Shown here: piece after piece, positions 48,041-60,288 of the stretch
How the letters are laid out: every line of letters begins with the position of its first letter
Position numbering within the stretch: the stretch's first letter is position 1
Source: Artemisia argyi
Taxonomy: Eukaryota; Streptophyta; Magnoliopsida; Asterales; Asteraceae
NCBI GenBank assembly: GCA_030686995.1
Contig: CM060680.1
Coordinates: 200,371,322 to 200,435,321, forward strand
Length of the DNA: 64,000 nucleotides
Reading direction: 5' to 3'
The notes under the pieces: model-generated
What the model was told of the DNA's origin: nothing
What the model saw: the letters and a program-made list of their open reading frames with translations, nothing else
The model's database searches: none
Translations under genes and position numbers: made by a program

Positions 48041-49755
48041 GGTATAAAGTGTAAGAGTTATTTGTTTATTATCTAAAGTTATCAAAAAATATGTAAATTT
48101 ATAATTTTACACTTAACTCCATATAATATATTTAAAATTCAACCACTAATGTTTTATTAATTATCTCCACTTTTTTTTTTTTTAAGTTTTTATTACTTGA
48201 ATAATAAATACAAAAGAAAAAGTATATAATTTTTGCTCGAACCCATTTGTAAATTAAAAAAAAAAAAATAAGTTTAAGACATAATTGGGGAGTCCAAAGG
48301 TTTTAGGAATTATTAATAGTGTGTTAATTAATATTCATTTGGTTAGCTAAATGGTTAAATAATACTTTTTAGCGTGATTAGTTTATGTAAGTAGTTGCTT
48401 TCGAATGCTCTTTGAGAAACATTAAAATGAATTTATCGTGTGCAATTGAATTATTATTGAAAAGACGAATGTCCGCGCATCACAAAGTGTTTCCTTTTTC
48501 TATATCTAGAATCATTAGTGAGAAACCAATATTTACGCCCATTAAATGAGTTTGTCATAATAGCAAAATACGACATATTAAAAATATCATATTGAGTAAT
48601 GAATGGAAAGGAAAAAATACATAATTTTGACTTAAAGCCTTTTGTAAATTATAATATCAAATAAAAAAGTTGAGTTTTAAACAAAAGCAAAAGTTCAAAC
48701 TTTTATCGAAAAACAAAACCGTTGCATTTAATGTGAAGTATATACAACATCGAGATGGAAGTGCAAGGTTTGCCAGAATTGATCACATGATATTTAGTAA
48801 TTAGTATAGAATTAAAAGTCAGTTAGGGATTGACATGAAGTTGAAAAGGTTGCAAAAATAATTGATGATTTAACCTAATGCAATATATATAGATATATGT
48901 ATTATGTTAATACATTTTAATATACAAGTAATTTATGTGTGTTTTCTATTGATGTAGCTCACATGTGCGAATTGATTCAAGAAAATGTGCACGAGCATGT
49001 ATGCAAAGCAACATTTAAATTGTTAAATGATACTTTTTAGCGTGATTAATTTATGTAAACATGCAACTTGAATAATGAATATAAAAGAAAAAGTACATAA
49101 TTTTTGCTCGAACCCATTTGTAAATTAAAAAAATTAAGTTTAAGACATGATAGTGGAGTCCAAAGGTTTTAAGAATTATTAATAGTGTGTTAATTAATAT
49201 TTATTTGGTTAGCTAAATGGTTAAATGATACTTTTTAGCGTGATTAGTTTATGTAAGTAGTTGCTTTCGAATGCTCTTTGAGAAATATTAGAATGAATTT
49301 ATTGTGTCCAATTGAATTATTATTGAAAAGAAGAAGTTCCGCGCATCGCAAAGTATTTTCTTTTTCTATATGTAGAATCAGAAGTGAGAAACCAATATTT
49401 ACGCCCATTAAATGAGTTTGCCATAATAGCAAAATACGACATATTAAAAATATCACATCGAGTAATGAATAGAAAGGAAAAAATACATAATTTTGACTTA
49501 AAGCCGTTTGTAAATTATAATATCAAATAAAAAAGTTGAGTTTTAAACATAAACAAAAGTTCAAACTTTTATCGAAAAACAAAACCGGTGAATTTAATGT
49601 GAAGTATATACAACATCCAGATGGAAGTACAAGGCTTGCCGGATCGAATTGATCACATGATATTTAGTAATTAGTATAGAATTAAAATTCGGTGATAGAT
49701 TGAGATAAAGTTAAAAAGGTTGCAATAATAATAATTGATGATTTAACCTAATGCA

Positions 49756-49877
<122 letters not shown>

Positions 49878-49987
49878 ATTTTATCTAATAAAACAGAGTT
49901 TTGTACAACCCTCTTAAGCAACTTTTTGTACAACTCTCTTAAGCCAACTAATTAATTTTTTCTATAAATAACTCTTCGCCTCAAGCT

Positions 49988-52900
49988 GACACGTGGCATT
50001 TAAAAAAGTCTGACTTTGAAGACTACAACCAATAAACACTAATTAAGGAATTTAATAAAGCTTATATAAGAAGTTAAAAAAAAATCGGTACCCTCTTTAT
50101 TCACGAACCATATCCCTTATACTGATTCATTCAAAAACCCCAAACTCAAAGCATTCAAAAATAAAAAATCTATGCCGCCATAGTCATCCAAAAATCAACA
50201 CAAATATGCATCCTTGATTCTTCTACGAGTTTAAATAAGTAAGTATCTTTATCTTTTGTATCAAGTTTTCTTCGCTAGAAGTTTTTCAATTCAAAAGAAT
50301 AGTTGCAGATCATTCTTCTTCTGTAGATTGATTCATGTTCGTTTGGATGTTGATGTTTCTTCATCTTCTACAACAGACTTCGCAGCATTCAAGTTCAATA
50401 GTATGTATTTCTCAATCTTTTAATAGCTTCTTTTTATCGAAACATTCAGGATATATTGTTAAACCCGTTTATTCGCTAAGTCATTTTAGTTCAAGTATTT
50501 TGTACCACGTTTTTTAATTGCGATGTTTGCTGCTCCTATGACTAAAAACCTTTTTTGTAATTCAAGTAGTCAAGCAGTCAGTTTTGAATGCTCTTCAACA
50601 ATGAATGAATCCAGCGGTTTTATATAAGTTTTTTCAAGTTATCATGTAAAATGGGACCAAGTTCATGAAAATCAGAAGATTAGTCACGGTTTGATATAAA
50701 TTTTTTTAGTCGATTCACTAGGCTAAGGTTTTATTGATTTCTTATAATTGATAATTTTAATTAAATGTTATGCTTATTTCTTATTGCACACCAACTTTTT
50801 GATGAAATATATTAGTAAGCCTTTTTTGCAAATTCACATATTTTCATGATAATTCTACATTGATGGGGCAGATGTCATGCCACCAATTGAACCTCGACAT
50901 TAGTGGAGCACTTCCTACAGGTAAACTTAAAAGTATGACTTCTTCGGTTGAATGTGAATGCCGATTATGTGTTTGATCAAACATATTTATATGTTATCAT
51001 TTTTTTTTATTATTGTTGTTTAGAGAATGTTTGGGTAATCTTATCTAAATGGTTGCAGCTTTTGTTTTATCACTGAATAAAACCACACGATGATCAATAT
51101 ATAACTTGGTGCTTTATTTTAGTTTTCTTTCAACTAAGATTGTTGATAAATGTTTACTAAGAGGAGAACCAAAAAAAAAAAAACAGAGTCACTGGCTAAC
51201 TCCAAACACCAGGAAAGCCAAATACTTCAAATACACCATAAAGCCTAATAAGACTTCTCCAAAGGTGTAAATGGGTGAGAACACTCTGATCTCATGCATC
51301 TTTTGTTGCCAACCGGACCCTTCCCCAAGGACCCTGTCCTATGCAATGAGCACCTGTTCTCATTGATCTAATTAGTCGGGAGTTGGGATCTAACCCTAGG
51401 TCATTTTTTCTAATAGGCTCTCCTTGGACCGGTCAAATGAGTGTTTGCGGTGGGGGAATGGTGTCATTGGACTTTAGTGCCAAGGAAGAGACTTGAACCC
51501 GGGTCTATTGACTCAAGCACAAGCACCCTTACCATTGGACTAAAGCTCCAATGATAAGACTTAATTTAGTTTGTTATGTGATACCGTAAAAATTAATAAC
51601 TGATAGTTGAGGTGTCTTGATTTTCATATTGGAACAACACTTGATTGACCCAAGTTTGGGAGATGAATATGTTATTCAATTGTAGGTTCAATGCCCACTC
51701 ATGTCGGATGCAGAGATGTAAAATACAATAGGTAATTGCTTACAGTGTCCATGTCTAATTTTTTTTAAAAGTATTTTGTATTACTTATAAAAATACTACA
51801 TTTGTTATTATGTGAGTGGTAAATTGTTGGTGACGAAGTTAAAAGATGTGATTATTTTCTTATAAAATACCGATGGTGCTCATGTTAATCATTTTTTACT
51901 CTAAACCCAATAATAAAAATTACTTCTATAAGTTGTCATATAATGATGGCTATTTAATTAGGTTTACAAAGATGATTGTAAAATCTTTGAACTACCATTA
52001 TGTGTCTTGATGTTAGTAATAGTATAATTGCTAAATAATTACATACTTACGGCATGCATGAGTTGAGTTGTGTGATGATAAATTATCTTCTTGTGCTTTC
52101 TATAGGTTTCTATAGAGGCTGCACCTGAGAAGAGAAGGGGGTGCCCTTGCTGGACTTGACATCAGAAAGCCGTTATGAAAGGGAGAATTTAGGCATGTTT
52201 ATATACCAAAAGAAATGGATAACCAAGTTATGATATCGAAGACAAATTTAGATCAGGTACATTTATTAGCCACAAATACCTTATTCGGGTGCGAACAAGT
52301 AAACTGATACTAATTTGGTGTTTTTTGTAACAGATTGATTGGTTTTTTAATTTTTGTGTTGTTTTTATTGGATTTTGTGTGATAAAAATGAATGCGACTC
52401 GGTTCATGGGGGTGTTTGTTTAAGTTTATATATGGGCTTATGAGCTTATTTGGTAATTGTGTTTGAAACACATTGGTTTTGGTATAAATTAAGTAGTGTT
52501 TTATGTTATTACTTATTAGCATTAGAATATGGTTTATGAAATGAAAATGATGCAAGGTATATGATTGTGAAGTCTTTGGTTAGAAAATGTTGGATGCTGA
52601 GATGTAAATATATGTACTTGATACTATTTGTGAGTTGTGTATACTCGACATTTAAGGTATACGGAGTATGTTAGAAGAATGCTGGCTTTGTTTTGATATA
52701 TGTACATAAGTTTGATAACGTTCCCACACATACCATCAATTTATGTCGTTTTCACTCACATACACATAACTACTAACCAATTTCATAATTTTAGTTAACC
52801 CAGTGCCAGGTATATTCATCCCGTTTATGTTTGAAGTATAACCGTAAGTGCTAATAAATGGAGTGTCTAATAACTATACTTATTTCGCTCAAGTTAAAGC

Positions 52901-53345
52901 AATCTGGATAAAGTGTGATGTCTTCAGGTCTAGCTTACGTCATGGAGTTCGGTAGCAAATTTAGTATGAAAAAATTTAAGCAAGATACTAGCGTTATGTT
53001 AAAGTGAAGTTAAATTTATCACAGCCATTTAATATTCAATAGGGATTGCCTTTTGATTATGAGAATCATTTATGTTCTATATATATCACCCATTCATAAC
53101 TAAACGGGCCGATCCTCAATATTTGATTTTTTAAAGCAGAAAAGATCGGCGTGGCACTGGAAATAGGGGAGTCATTAAAGAAAGCAATGAATGAAGAAAG
53201 GAACGTCGAGCTTCGTATAGATTTAGGAAAAACCAAGAAGTATAGTGAGGCCAATATGGAAAGTAGTGGCAGCAACACATCGTTGAATAATGTTCTTACG
53301 TGTAACTTTGTAACATGCAAGTTATTATATGTTTTTGTGACGTCT
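49988..53345 (+). pseudogene. Possible captured gene fragments in the Helitron
   Basis: After the promoter-like start there are short exon-like pieces. One is near 50875 (ATGTCATGCCACCAATTGAA..., before GTAAAC). Another is near 52110-52150 (after TTCTATAG: VSIEAAPEKRRGCPCWT). A third is near 53140-53290 (IGVALEIGESLKKAMNEERN, VELRIDLGKTKKYSEANMES). I cannot connect them or name the source gene. Confidence 0.35.
51195..51556 (-). mobile_element. SINE inside the Helitron
   Basis: On the minus strand the head reads GGAGCTTTAGTCCAATGGTA (box A) and GGGTTCAAGTCTC (box B). The body extends to about 51195, where a T run closes it on that strand. Confidence 0.55.
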
Positions 53346-53519
53346 CTTTAAAATACCCGTGAATTTCACGGGTCTTTTAGCTAGTATATATATATATTAG
53401 TGTATTTTCATATACAAGTAATTTATGTGTTTTTCTATTCATGAAGCTCACATGTGCGAATTGATTCAAAAAAATGTGCACGAGCATGTATGTAAAACAA
53501 CATTTAAATAGTTATATGT

Positions 53520-55098
53520 TATTTTTTAGCGTGATTAGTTTATATAAGCATGCAACTTGAATAATGAATATAAAAGAAAAAGTACATAATTTTTGCTCGA
53601 ACCCATTTGTAAATTAAAAAAATTAAGTTTAAGACATAATAATAGAGTCCAAAGGTTTTAGAAATTATTAATAGTTTGTTAATTAATATTCATTTGGTTA
53701 GCTAAATGGTCAAATAATACTCTTTAGCGTGATTAGTTTATGTAAGTAGCTGCTTTTGAATGCTATTTGAGAAATATTAGAATGAATTTATCGTGTGCAA
53801 TTGAATTATTATTGAAAAGAAGAATGCTGGCGCATCGCAAAGTGTGTTTTCTTTTTCTATATGTAGAATCATTAGTGAGAAACCAATATTTGCGCCCATT
53901 AAATGAGTTTGCCATAATAGCAAAATACGACATATTAAAAATATCACATTGAGTATTGAATAGAAAAGAAAAAATAAATAATTTTGACTTAAAGCCGTTT
54001 GTAAATTATAATATCAAATAAAAAAATTGAGTTTTAAACATAAGCAAAAGTTCAAACTTTTATCGAAAAACAAAACCGGTGCATTTAATGTGAAGTATAT
54101 ACAACATCGAGATGGAAGTGCAACGCTTGACGGAATTGATCACATGATATTTAGTAATTAGTATTGAATTAAAAGTCGGTTATGGATTGAGATGAAATTG
54201 AAAAGGTAGCAGGAATAATTGATGATTTAACCTAATGCAATATATGTAGATATATATGTATTATGTTAATGCATTTTCATATACAAGTAATTAATGTGTG
54301 TTTTCTATTGATGTAGCTCACATGTACGAATTGATTCAAGAAAATGTGCACGAGCATGTATGTAAAACAACATTTAAATGGTTAAATGATACTTTTTAGC
54401 GTGATTAGTTTATGTAAACATGCAACTTGAATAATGAATATAAAAGAAAATATACATAATTTTTGCTCGAACCCATTTGTAAATTAAAAAAATTAAGTTT
54501 AAGACATGATAGTGCAGTCCAAAGGTTTTAAGAATTATTAATAGTGTGTTAATTAATATTCATTTGGTTAGCTAAATGGTTAAATGATACTTTTTAGCGT
54601 GATTAGTTTATGTAAGTAGTTGCTTTCGAATGCTCTTTGAGAAATATTAGAATGAATTTATCGTGTGCAATTGAATTATTATTGAAAAGAACAATGCCCG
54701 CGTGTCGCAAAGTGTTTTCTTTTTCTATATGTAGAATCATTAGTGAGAAACCAATATTTACGCCCATTAAATGAGTTTGCCATAATAGCAAAATACGACA
54801 TATTAAAAATATCACATTGAGTAGAAAGGAAAAAATACATAATTTTGACTTAAAGCCGTTTGTAAATTATAATATCAAATAAAAAAGTTGAGTTTTAAAC
54901 ATAAGCAAAAGTTCAAACTTTTATCGAAAAACAAAACCGGTGCATTTAATGTGAAGTATATACAACATCGAGATGGAAGTGCAAGGCTTGCCGGAATTGA
55001 TCACATGATATTTAGTAATTAGTATAGAATTAAAATTCGGTTATGGATTGAGATGAAGTTAAAAAGGTTGCAAGAATAATTGATGATTTAACCTAATG

Positions 55099-55186
<88 letters not shown>

Positions 55187-55345
55187 CATGTTAATGCATT
55201 TTCATATACAAGTAATTTATATGTGTTTTCTATTGATGTAGCTCACATGTGCGAATTGAATCAAAAAAATGTGCACGAGCATGTATGTAAAACAACATTT
55301 AAATGGTTAAATGATACTTTTTAGCGTGATTAGTTTATGTAAGCA
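53520..55345 (+). repeat. Two complete array units right of the Helitron
   Basis: Units at about 53550-54417 and 54418-55345, about 95% alike by eye. The longer second one is due to its TA run (55096-55182). Confidence 0.75.
55096..55182 (+). repeat. TA microsatellite in an array unit
   Basis: Pure TA, about 87 bases, at the same unit position as the run at 49756; the unit between has only a short TATATGTAGATATA there. Confidence 0.95.
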
Positions 55346-55831
55346 TGCAACTTGAATAATGAATATAAAAGAAATAGTACATAATTTTTGCTCGAACCCA
55401 TTTGTAAATTAAAAAAATTAAGTTTAAGACATAATAGTGGAGTCCAAAGGTTTTAGGAATTATTAATAGTGTGTTAATTAATATTCATTTGGTCAGCTAT
55501 TTAGAATTGAGTTTATTGATAAAATTTATTAATATTAGCTAGACTTCAATCTTAATTTCTAATGAAATTAGTTGTACAATAAAATGAGTTTAAGCTAAAA
55601 AGGTTTGTTACGATTTTTATACAGTTTATGTGGCATTATTATATATACATTATTACACAAACCTGAACTTATACATTAAACTATGACCAATTAGATAGAT
55701 CCCGTGTGCTTATATTACCATGCAAAAATAATCTAATGGACAAGTATTTTAGGGTAAGTAATAGTCCAAAAGAAACAAAGCCATTTTTTTTATCATGCAA
55801 ATAAGTAATAGGCCAAAAGAAACAAAGTCAT

Positions 55832-56045
55832 CGCAACTTAATAACCGAAAGCCCATTTATAAAATACAACACCACAAAAACTAAACAACATCAAACATTT
55901 TTAAATTTTTATACAAGAAAGTCAAAACGTTTCATATAACATACTAAACAATAATTAAGCATACACTCACTAATACACAGAAAGAATACGCGATTAACAA
56001 TTAGATTCGAAGCCTGTGCGTAGCACGAGTTCTGCAGGCCTCATA
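55832..56045 (+). repeat. Direct repeat flanking the tandem array, right
   Basis: The partner of 47827-48040. The hairpin stretch here is AGCCTGTGCGTAGCACGAGT, so the stem is weakened. Confidence 0.7.
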
Positions 56046-57160
56046 TCTTCAAATATGCATGCATCATTCTCAAATAAATTCATGGTGCAATATTTAAGAA
56101 CAAGGTGCAATAAAGTTTTCTAAAAAGCCTTTAAAGTTTAAAGAAGTTTTAATGGAATAATAAATTTAGTAATTTACATTAATTAAATAATCATGTCATG
56201 AGTTGATTAATTAAAACATAAATTCACTATTCATATACAAATAAAAATAAACTACATAAATCACATGATTAACAATAACAAAATAGAATAAACAATAAAA
56301 TTTGGAAAAAGAATGATTAACAAAACCACCAATACAAATCTAAATAGTGATGAATTTATATGTACAGACCATATCACATACACACATGCAAAAATGAACA
56401 TACATAATTCATCAAGAATTCTAAAACTAGATTTTAACTAATAAAATCAATAAGAGATATAAATTCTTTTATAAATAGCAAGTTCAACGCCTAAGTTCAA
56501 TCAATCAACAAAGAACGCATAAAAATCTTTCACTAAACAAAATTTGATCCATGAATAATGAGGGTTTTCGAGTGAACTTACTATGTTTTGAAATCCAAAA
56601 ATGTAAAGTATTTATGTCCAAAAATGAAAGGAGATATGAGAATTTTATATGTAGATTATAGAAGAAAAAGAGACAATAATTTTTTTTTTGTTGTGATAAA
56701 TGTGTGTGCGAATTTTTGAGAAGATATCTCTGGTGCAAGATGTTTTTTTTTGTTGAGGCATGAAGTCAATCTATGTTTCATATTAGTACATTAATTACTA
56801 AACATTAGAATTAGTGTTTTGTTGGAAAACATTTATGTCTTTCCGAGTCAACTAGACTATAAATAGAACTATCTCTTGTTTTATATTAGTGATGACCTAA
56901 CACACTTTTTTCAAACAAATAAAAAAGATTTTGCTAACAAATGCGGGCAAAAAACCTCGTTTATAACAAAGATATATTTTCTAATGGCACTTTAGATGTC
57001 TCAATCAAGCAATAGAAAACCACAATGAATTTACTAATAACCTAACAATTATACAACTAATTATACATATTAGATCTACGGTTAAACAAACATGTTATCC
57101 ATCAAAACATCCTAATGTTATAAATATACCACTACAAAATTTAGGACATTTGCTTACTAA
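56046..57160. other. No gene seen
   Basis: AT-rich; the open frames are short and without motifs. Confidence 0.5.
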
Positions 57161-57164
57161 AACT

Positions 57165-57290
57165 TTTGCCTACTAAAATCTATAAAAGTAACCAATTTAA
57201 ACTTTTACCCACTAAAACTTATAAAAGTAACCACATAAAAACTTTTACCCACTAAAACTTATAAAAGTAACCACATAAAAACTTTTACAC
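57165..57290 (+). repeat. Minisatellite, 40-bp unit, three copies
   Basis: The unit begins TTTTACCCACTAAAACTTAT and continues AAAAGTAACCACATAAAAAC. The first copy is diverged and the next two are identical. Confidence 0.85.
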
Positions 57291-57362
57291 AAACAACAAA
57301 TACCAATAACTAAAAAACGGATTTATCAATTTTACCAAAAAACGATCTCCCCAAAACCTACA

Positions 57363-57366
<4 letters not shown>

Positions 57367-57405
<39 letters not shown>
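57367..57405 (+). repeat. Poly(A) run of about 39
   Basis: Flanked by repeated CCCCAAAACC.ACAC and AAAACGGATTTCC words. It is not clearly the tail of an element. Confidence 0.8.
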
Positions 57406-57406
<1 letters not shown>

Positions 57407-57489
57407 GGATTTCCCCAAAACCCACACACACCAAAAACGGATTTCCACACACACCACCACCGTCCTTATCCACCGAAACCCTAACTCTT

Positions 57490-58330
57490 AGAAGGAACAT
57501 GATCCATCTAAAATTCGAAGTACTCTTAAGTGTAAATGTGAAGATTTTTTTTTCTTTGAGCTTCTTGAATCAACTAAATCGAACGTCGAACGAAGAAGTT
57601 ATTAGCAAAATAATATAGTAACTTCGTTAATTAAATGTCGAGCTTGCATTTTTATCTTCACTTTAGCTCCAAAAGTAGGGAAGTTTTCATCATTTAATAC
57701 ATAATCAATTCTTGCAACTCTTGCAAGGAACATGATCCGTCTACAATTTTTTAAGTTAAAAAATGTCAAATTTTATTGCTATAGTTTTTAGTTAGAGATT
57801 TACAGCAAGAATCTATCTTTGGAACTCTTAGAAGGAACATGATCCATCTAAAATTTTTTAACTTACTAAATGTCAAATTTTGTAGCTACAGTTTTTAATT
57901 AATGATTTTAAGATAAAAAATGCAAATTTTATTGCTAAAGTCTTTAGTTAGAGATTTACAGCAAAAATAATGGATTCTTGCAACTCTTGCAAGGAACATG
58001 ATCCGTCTACAATTTTTTAAGTTAAAAAATGCCAAATTTTATTGCTATAGTTTTTAGTTAGAGATTTACAGCAAGAGTCTATCTTTGGAACTCTTAGAAG
58101 GAACATGATCCATCTACAAATTTTTAACTTACTAAGTGTCAAATTTGTTGCTACAGTTTTTAGTTAATGATTTTAAGTTAAAAAATGCAAATTTTATTGC
58201 TAAAGTCTTTAGTTAGAGATTTACAGCAAAAATAATGGATTCTTGCAACTCTTGGAAGGAAAATGATCCATCTACAATCATTTAGTTAACTTACTAAATG
58301 TCAAATTTTGTTGCTACAGTTTTTTTTTAA
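57490..58330 (+). repeat. Higher-order tandem repeat, about 267-bp unit
   Basis: AACTCTTGCAAGGAACATGATC recurs at about 57716, 57984 and 58247 (changed), and AACTCTTAGAAGGAACATGATC at 57823 and 58090. Each higher unit has three subunits with TGTCAAATTTT.TTGCTA.AG and TTTTTAGTTAGAGATTTACAG. No open frame persists. Confidence 0.75.
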
Positions 58331-58432
58331 TTAAATACTTCAGTCATTAATACTTAAAATTAAAATTTATGTCATGATCGAAACTCAATATTTTTTGAAG
58401 TAAATAGATGTACAAAACGGATCTATACATAC

Positions 58433-58816
58433 TGTTAGAATTAAAGTATCATGGCAATTATATAAATTAACTAAATCATGTAGTCACATATTGCGGAAGC
58501 GTAGGATCAATTATAACACATAATAGATTAACATAAATTAAATAGAAACGTACCTTTAGGTTCTAGCAAGAACAAGAACCTAACTTTAATAATCTTGAAC
58601 ATGTGAAGAACCCTAATTAAGGTTTATATAGATTAATGATAACCCCTTACCGTTTTGTTAATCGATCCAAGATACAATCGATAGGTTGATTGTACCACGT
58701 TCTTGTACACACGTACTATTAACGAATTAAAGTAAATGCTAGTTTAAATAATACACAAAACCATTTTGTTTTTAAGAAAAAGAAAATAATTCAACTAAAT
58801 AAAACAAACCACCAAA
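58433..58816 (+). mobile_element. Possible Copia-type LTR start
   Basis: TGTTAGAATTAAAG... ATTGCGGAAGCGTAGGATC resembles LTR beginnings common in plant Copia elements. 'aacagctcccacttggatat' near 60712 is another such phrase. No gag-pol and no paired LTR found. Confidence 0.35.
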
Positions 58817-58825
58817 ATCTTTTTA

Positions 58826-60061
58826 GGGTAAATTCCATATACACCCCAACCGTACAGCTGCTCCACCTTAGATCCCCCATCAAAATTTGTTTTCTCCAAA
58901 TACCCCAAGGGGAGAGGGTCACCCCTAAAATTTGGGCGGATAGTATAATATAGTGACATGTGTCCCTATACATGACCCTACCATGTACTTACATAGTACT
59001 AGTTTATACATGTACTTTCTTGAGCGACTGGGACCACATTTCTTGGGCGACTTATGTTTTTTTGTCTTTTTATAAAAAAGTTAATAATAAAGTTAATTAC
59101 ATTTTTGGTCCTTTTGGTTTGATTGTTATTTCATTTTTCGTCTTTTTATAATAAACAACCAAAAGATGTGCTACTTTCTTTCATTGCAAAAGATATCTCC
59201 ACTTTCAAAATTATTATCTTGTTCCACATTCTTCAACTAAATGAACCACGAATCAGTATAATTGCACATCATGATGAAAACAATGAGGTCGTCCATTTTT
59301 TTATGATACAAAAGATTTTATCCTACTTATCTTTGGGTTTGTTCGTCGTCTTTGATTTTGTTATCACTATATATACCTATTTACTTTAAAGTGTAAAAAT
59401 CATCCAATTTTCCACAGATAACAAAGCTTGCTAGAGCGAAACAAGTTAGATATCAGAAATGGCAAACACCAAAGCTTCCACACTTTTCAGCCTTAGAAAT
59501 GGCAAACACCAAAGAAAAAAATGGATTATTCAACTCTCGATCTAAACTCCAGATCCATGGTTGGTGTTGCCACGAAACTGAGATCTTGAAGATCCATGGT
59601 TTGTAGTACAAGTGCTAGATTTTTCATTTTATTTTTTATGTTTTTTTGGTTATATAAATTCGGATTTGAAATGGGTTTGTGAAGTGGATTTGAATAAAGT
59701 TCTTGAATCCGGTGTTGAGAAAGACTAGTGATGGGTCAAGTAAAAAGACGAAAAATGAAATAACAATCAAACAAGAAGGACCAAAAATGTAATTAATTTT
59801 ATTATTAACTTTTTTATAAAAAGAAAAAAAATATAAGTCGCCCAAAAAATATGGTCCCAGTCGCCCAAGAAAGTACATGTATAAACTAGTACTATGTAAG
59901 TACATGGTAGGGTCATGTATAGGGACACATGTCACTATATTAGTGTATTCGCCCAAGATTTAAGAGCGACCCTCTCCCCTTAGGGTATTTGGAGAAAACA
60001 AAATTTTGTGAGGATTTAGGATGGAGCAAGTGTATGGATGGGGTGTATATGGAATTTTCCC
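58826..60061. mobile_element. Mutator-type non-autonomous element, 1236 bp, long inverted ends
   Basis: Ends GGGTAAATTCCATATACACC / GGGGTGTATATGGAATTTTCCC. The arms are about 320 bases, for example GTACTTACATAGTACTAGTT against AACTAGTACTATGTAAGTAC. Flanks ATCTTTTTA (58817-58825) and CTCTTTTTA (60062-60070) match at 8 of 9. The unique core at about 59155-59720 looks captured from a host gene. Confidence 0.85.
59367..59560 (+). pseudogene. Captured promoter and N-terminus, source unknown
   Basis: TATATATACC at about 59368 is followed 90 bases later by an ATG (59459) opening MANTKASTLFSLRNGKHQRK and stopping soon after. The start resembles a signal peptide beginning, cut where a 20-bp direct repeat (AGAAATGGCAAACACCAAAG at 59455 and 59495) duplicates the start region. 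It could be from a small secreted protein gene; this is a guess. Confidence 0.35.
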
Positions 60062-60130
60062 CTCTTTTTATGTGTTTTGTTTATGTCGATCACAGTAACC
60101 AAAGTACAAGAGAACCATAAAATAAGCTAT

Positions 60131-60279
60131 GGGATGTGTTAACCGGACCCTCCCTACCGTGGGGGTCCACCTATTTCAGTCAAAATGTACAAGTTTTAAT
60201 GCAGACAGTACAGGCGGCGGCAGCATTGTCTTCCACAAACCCTCCCTATAGGGGGGGGGGGGTCCGGTTAACTCATGCC
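60131..60279. mobile_element. 149-bp MITE, 9-bp target duplication
   Basis: Perfect flanks ATAAGCTAT (60122-60130 and 60280-60288). Inverted ends GGGATGTGTTAACCGGACCC and GGGTCCGGTTAACTCATGCC with a G run (60251-60262). The 9-bp duplication favours Mutator type. Confidence 0.85.
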
Positions 60280-60288
60280 ATAAGCTAT

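Noticed and set aside
57285..57500. Minus-strand frame with a phenylalanine run
   Set aside because: Read through a poly(A)/T run; no homology or codon support.
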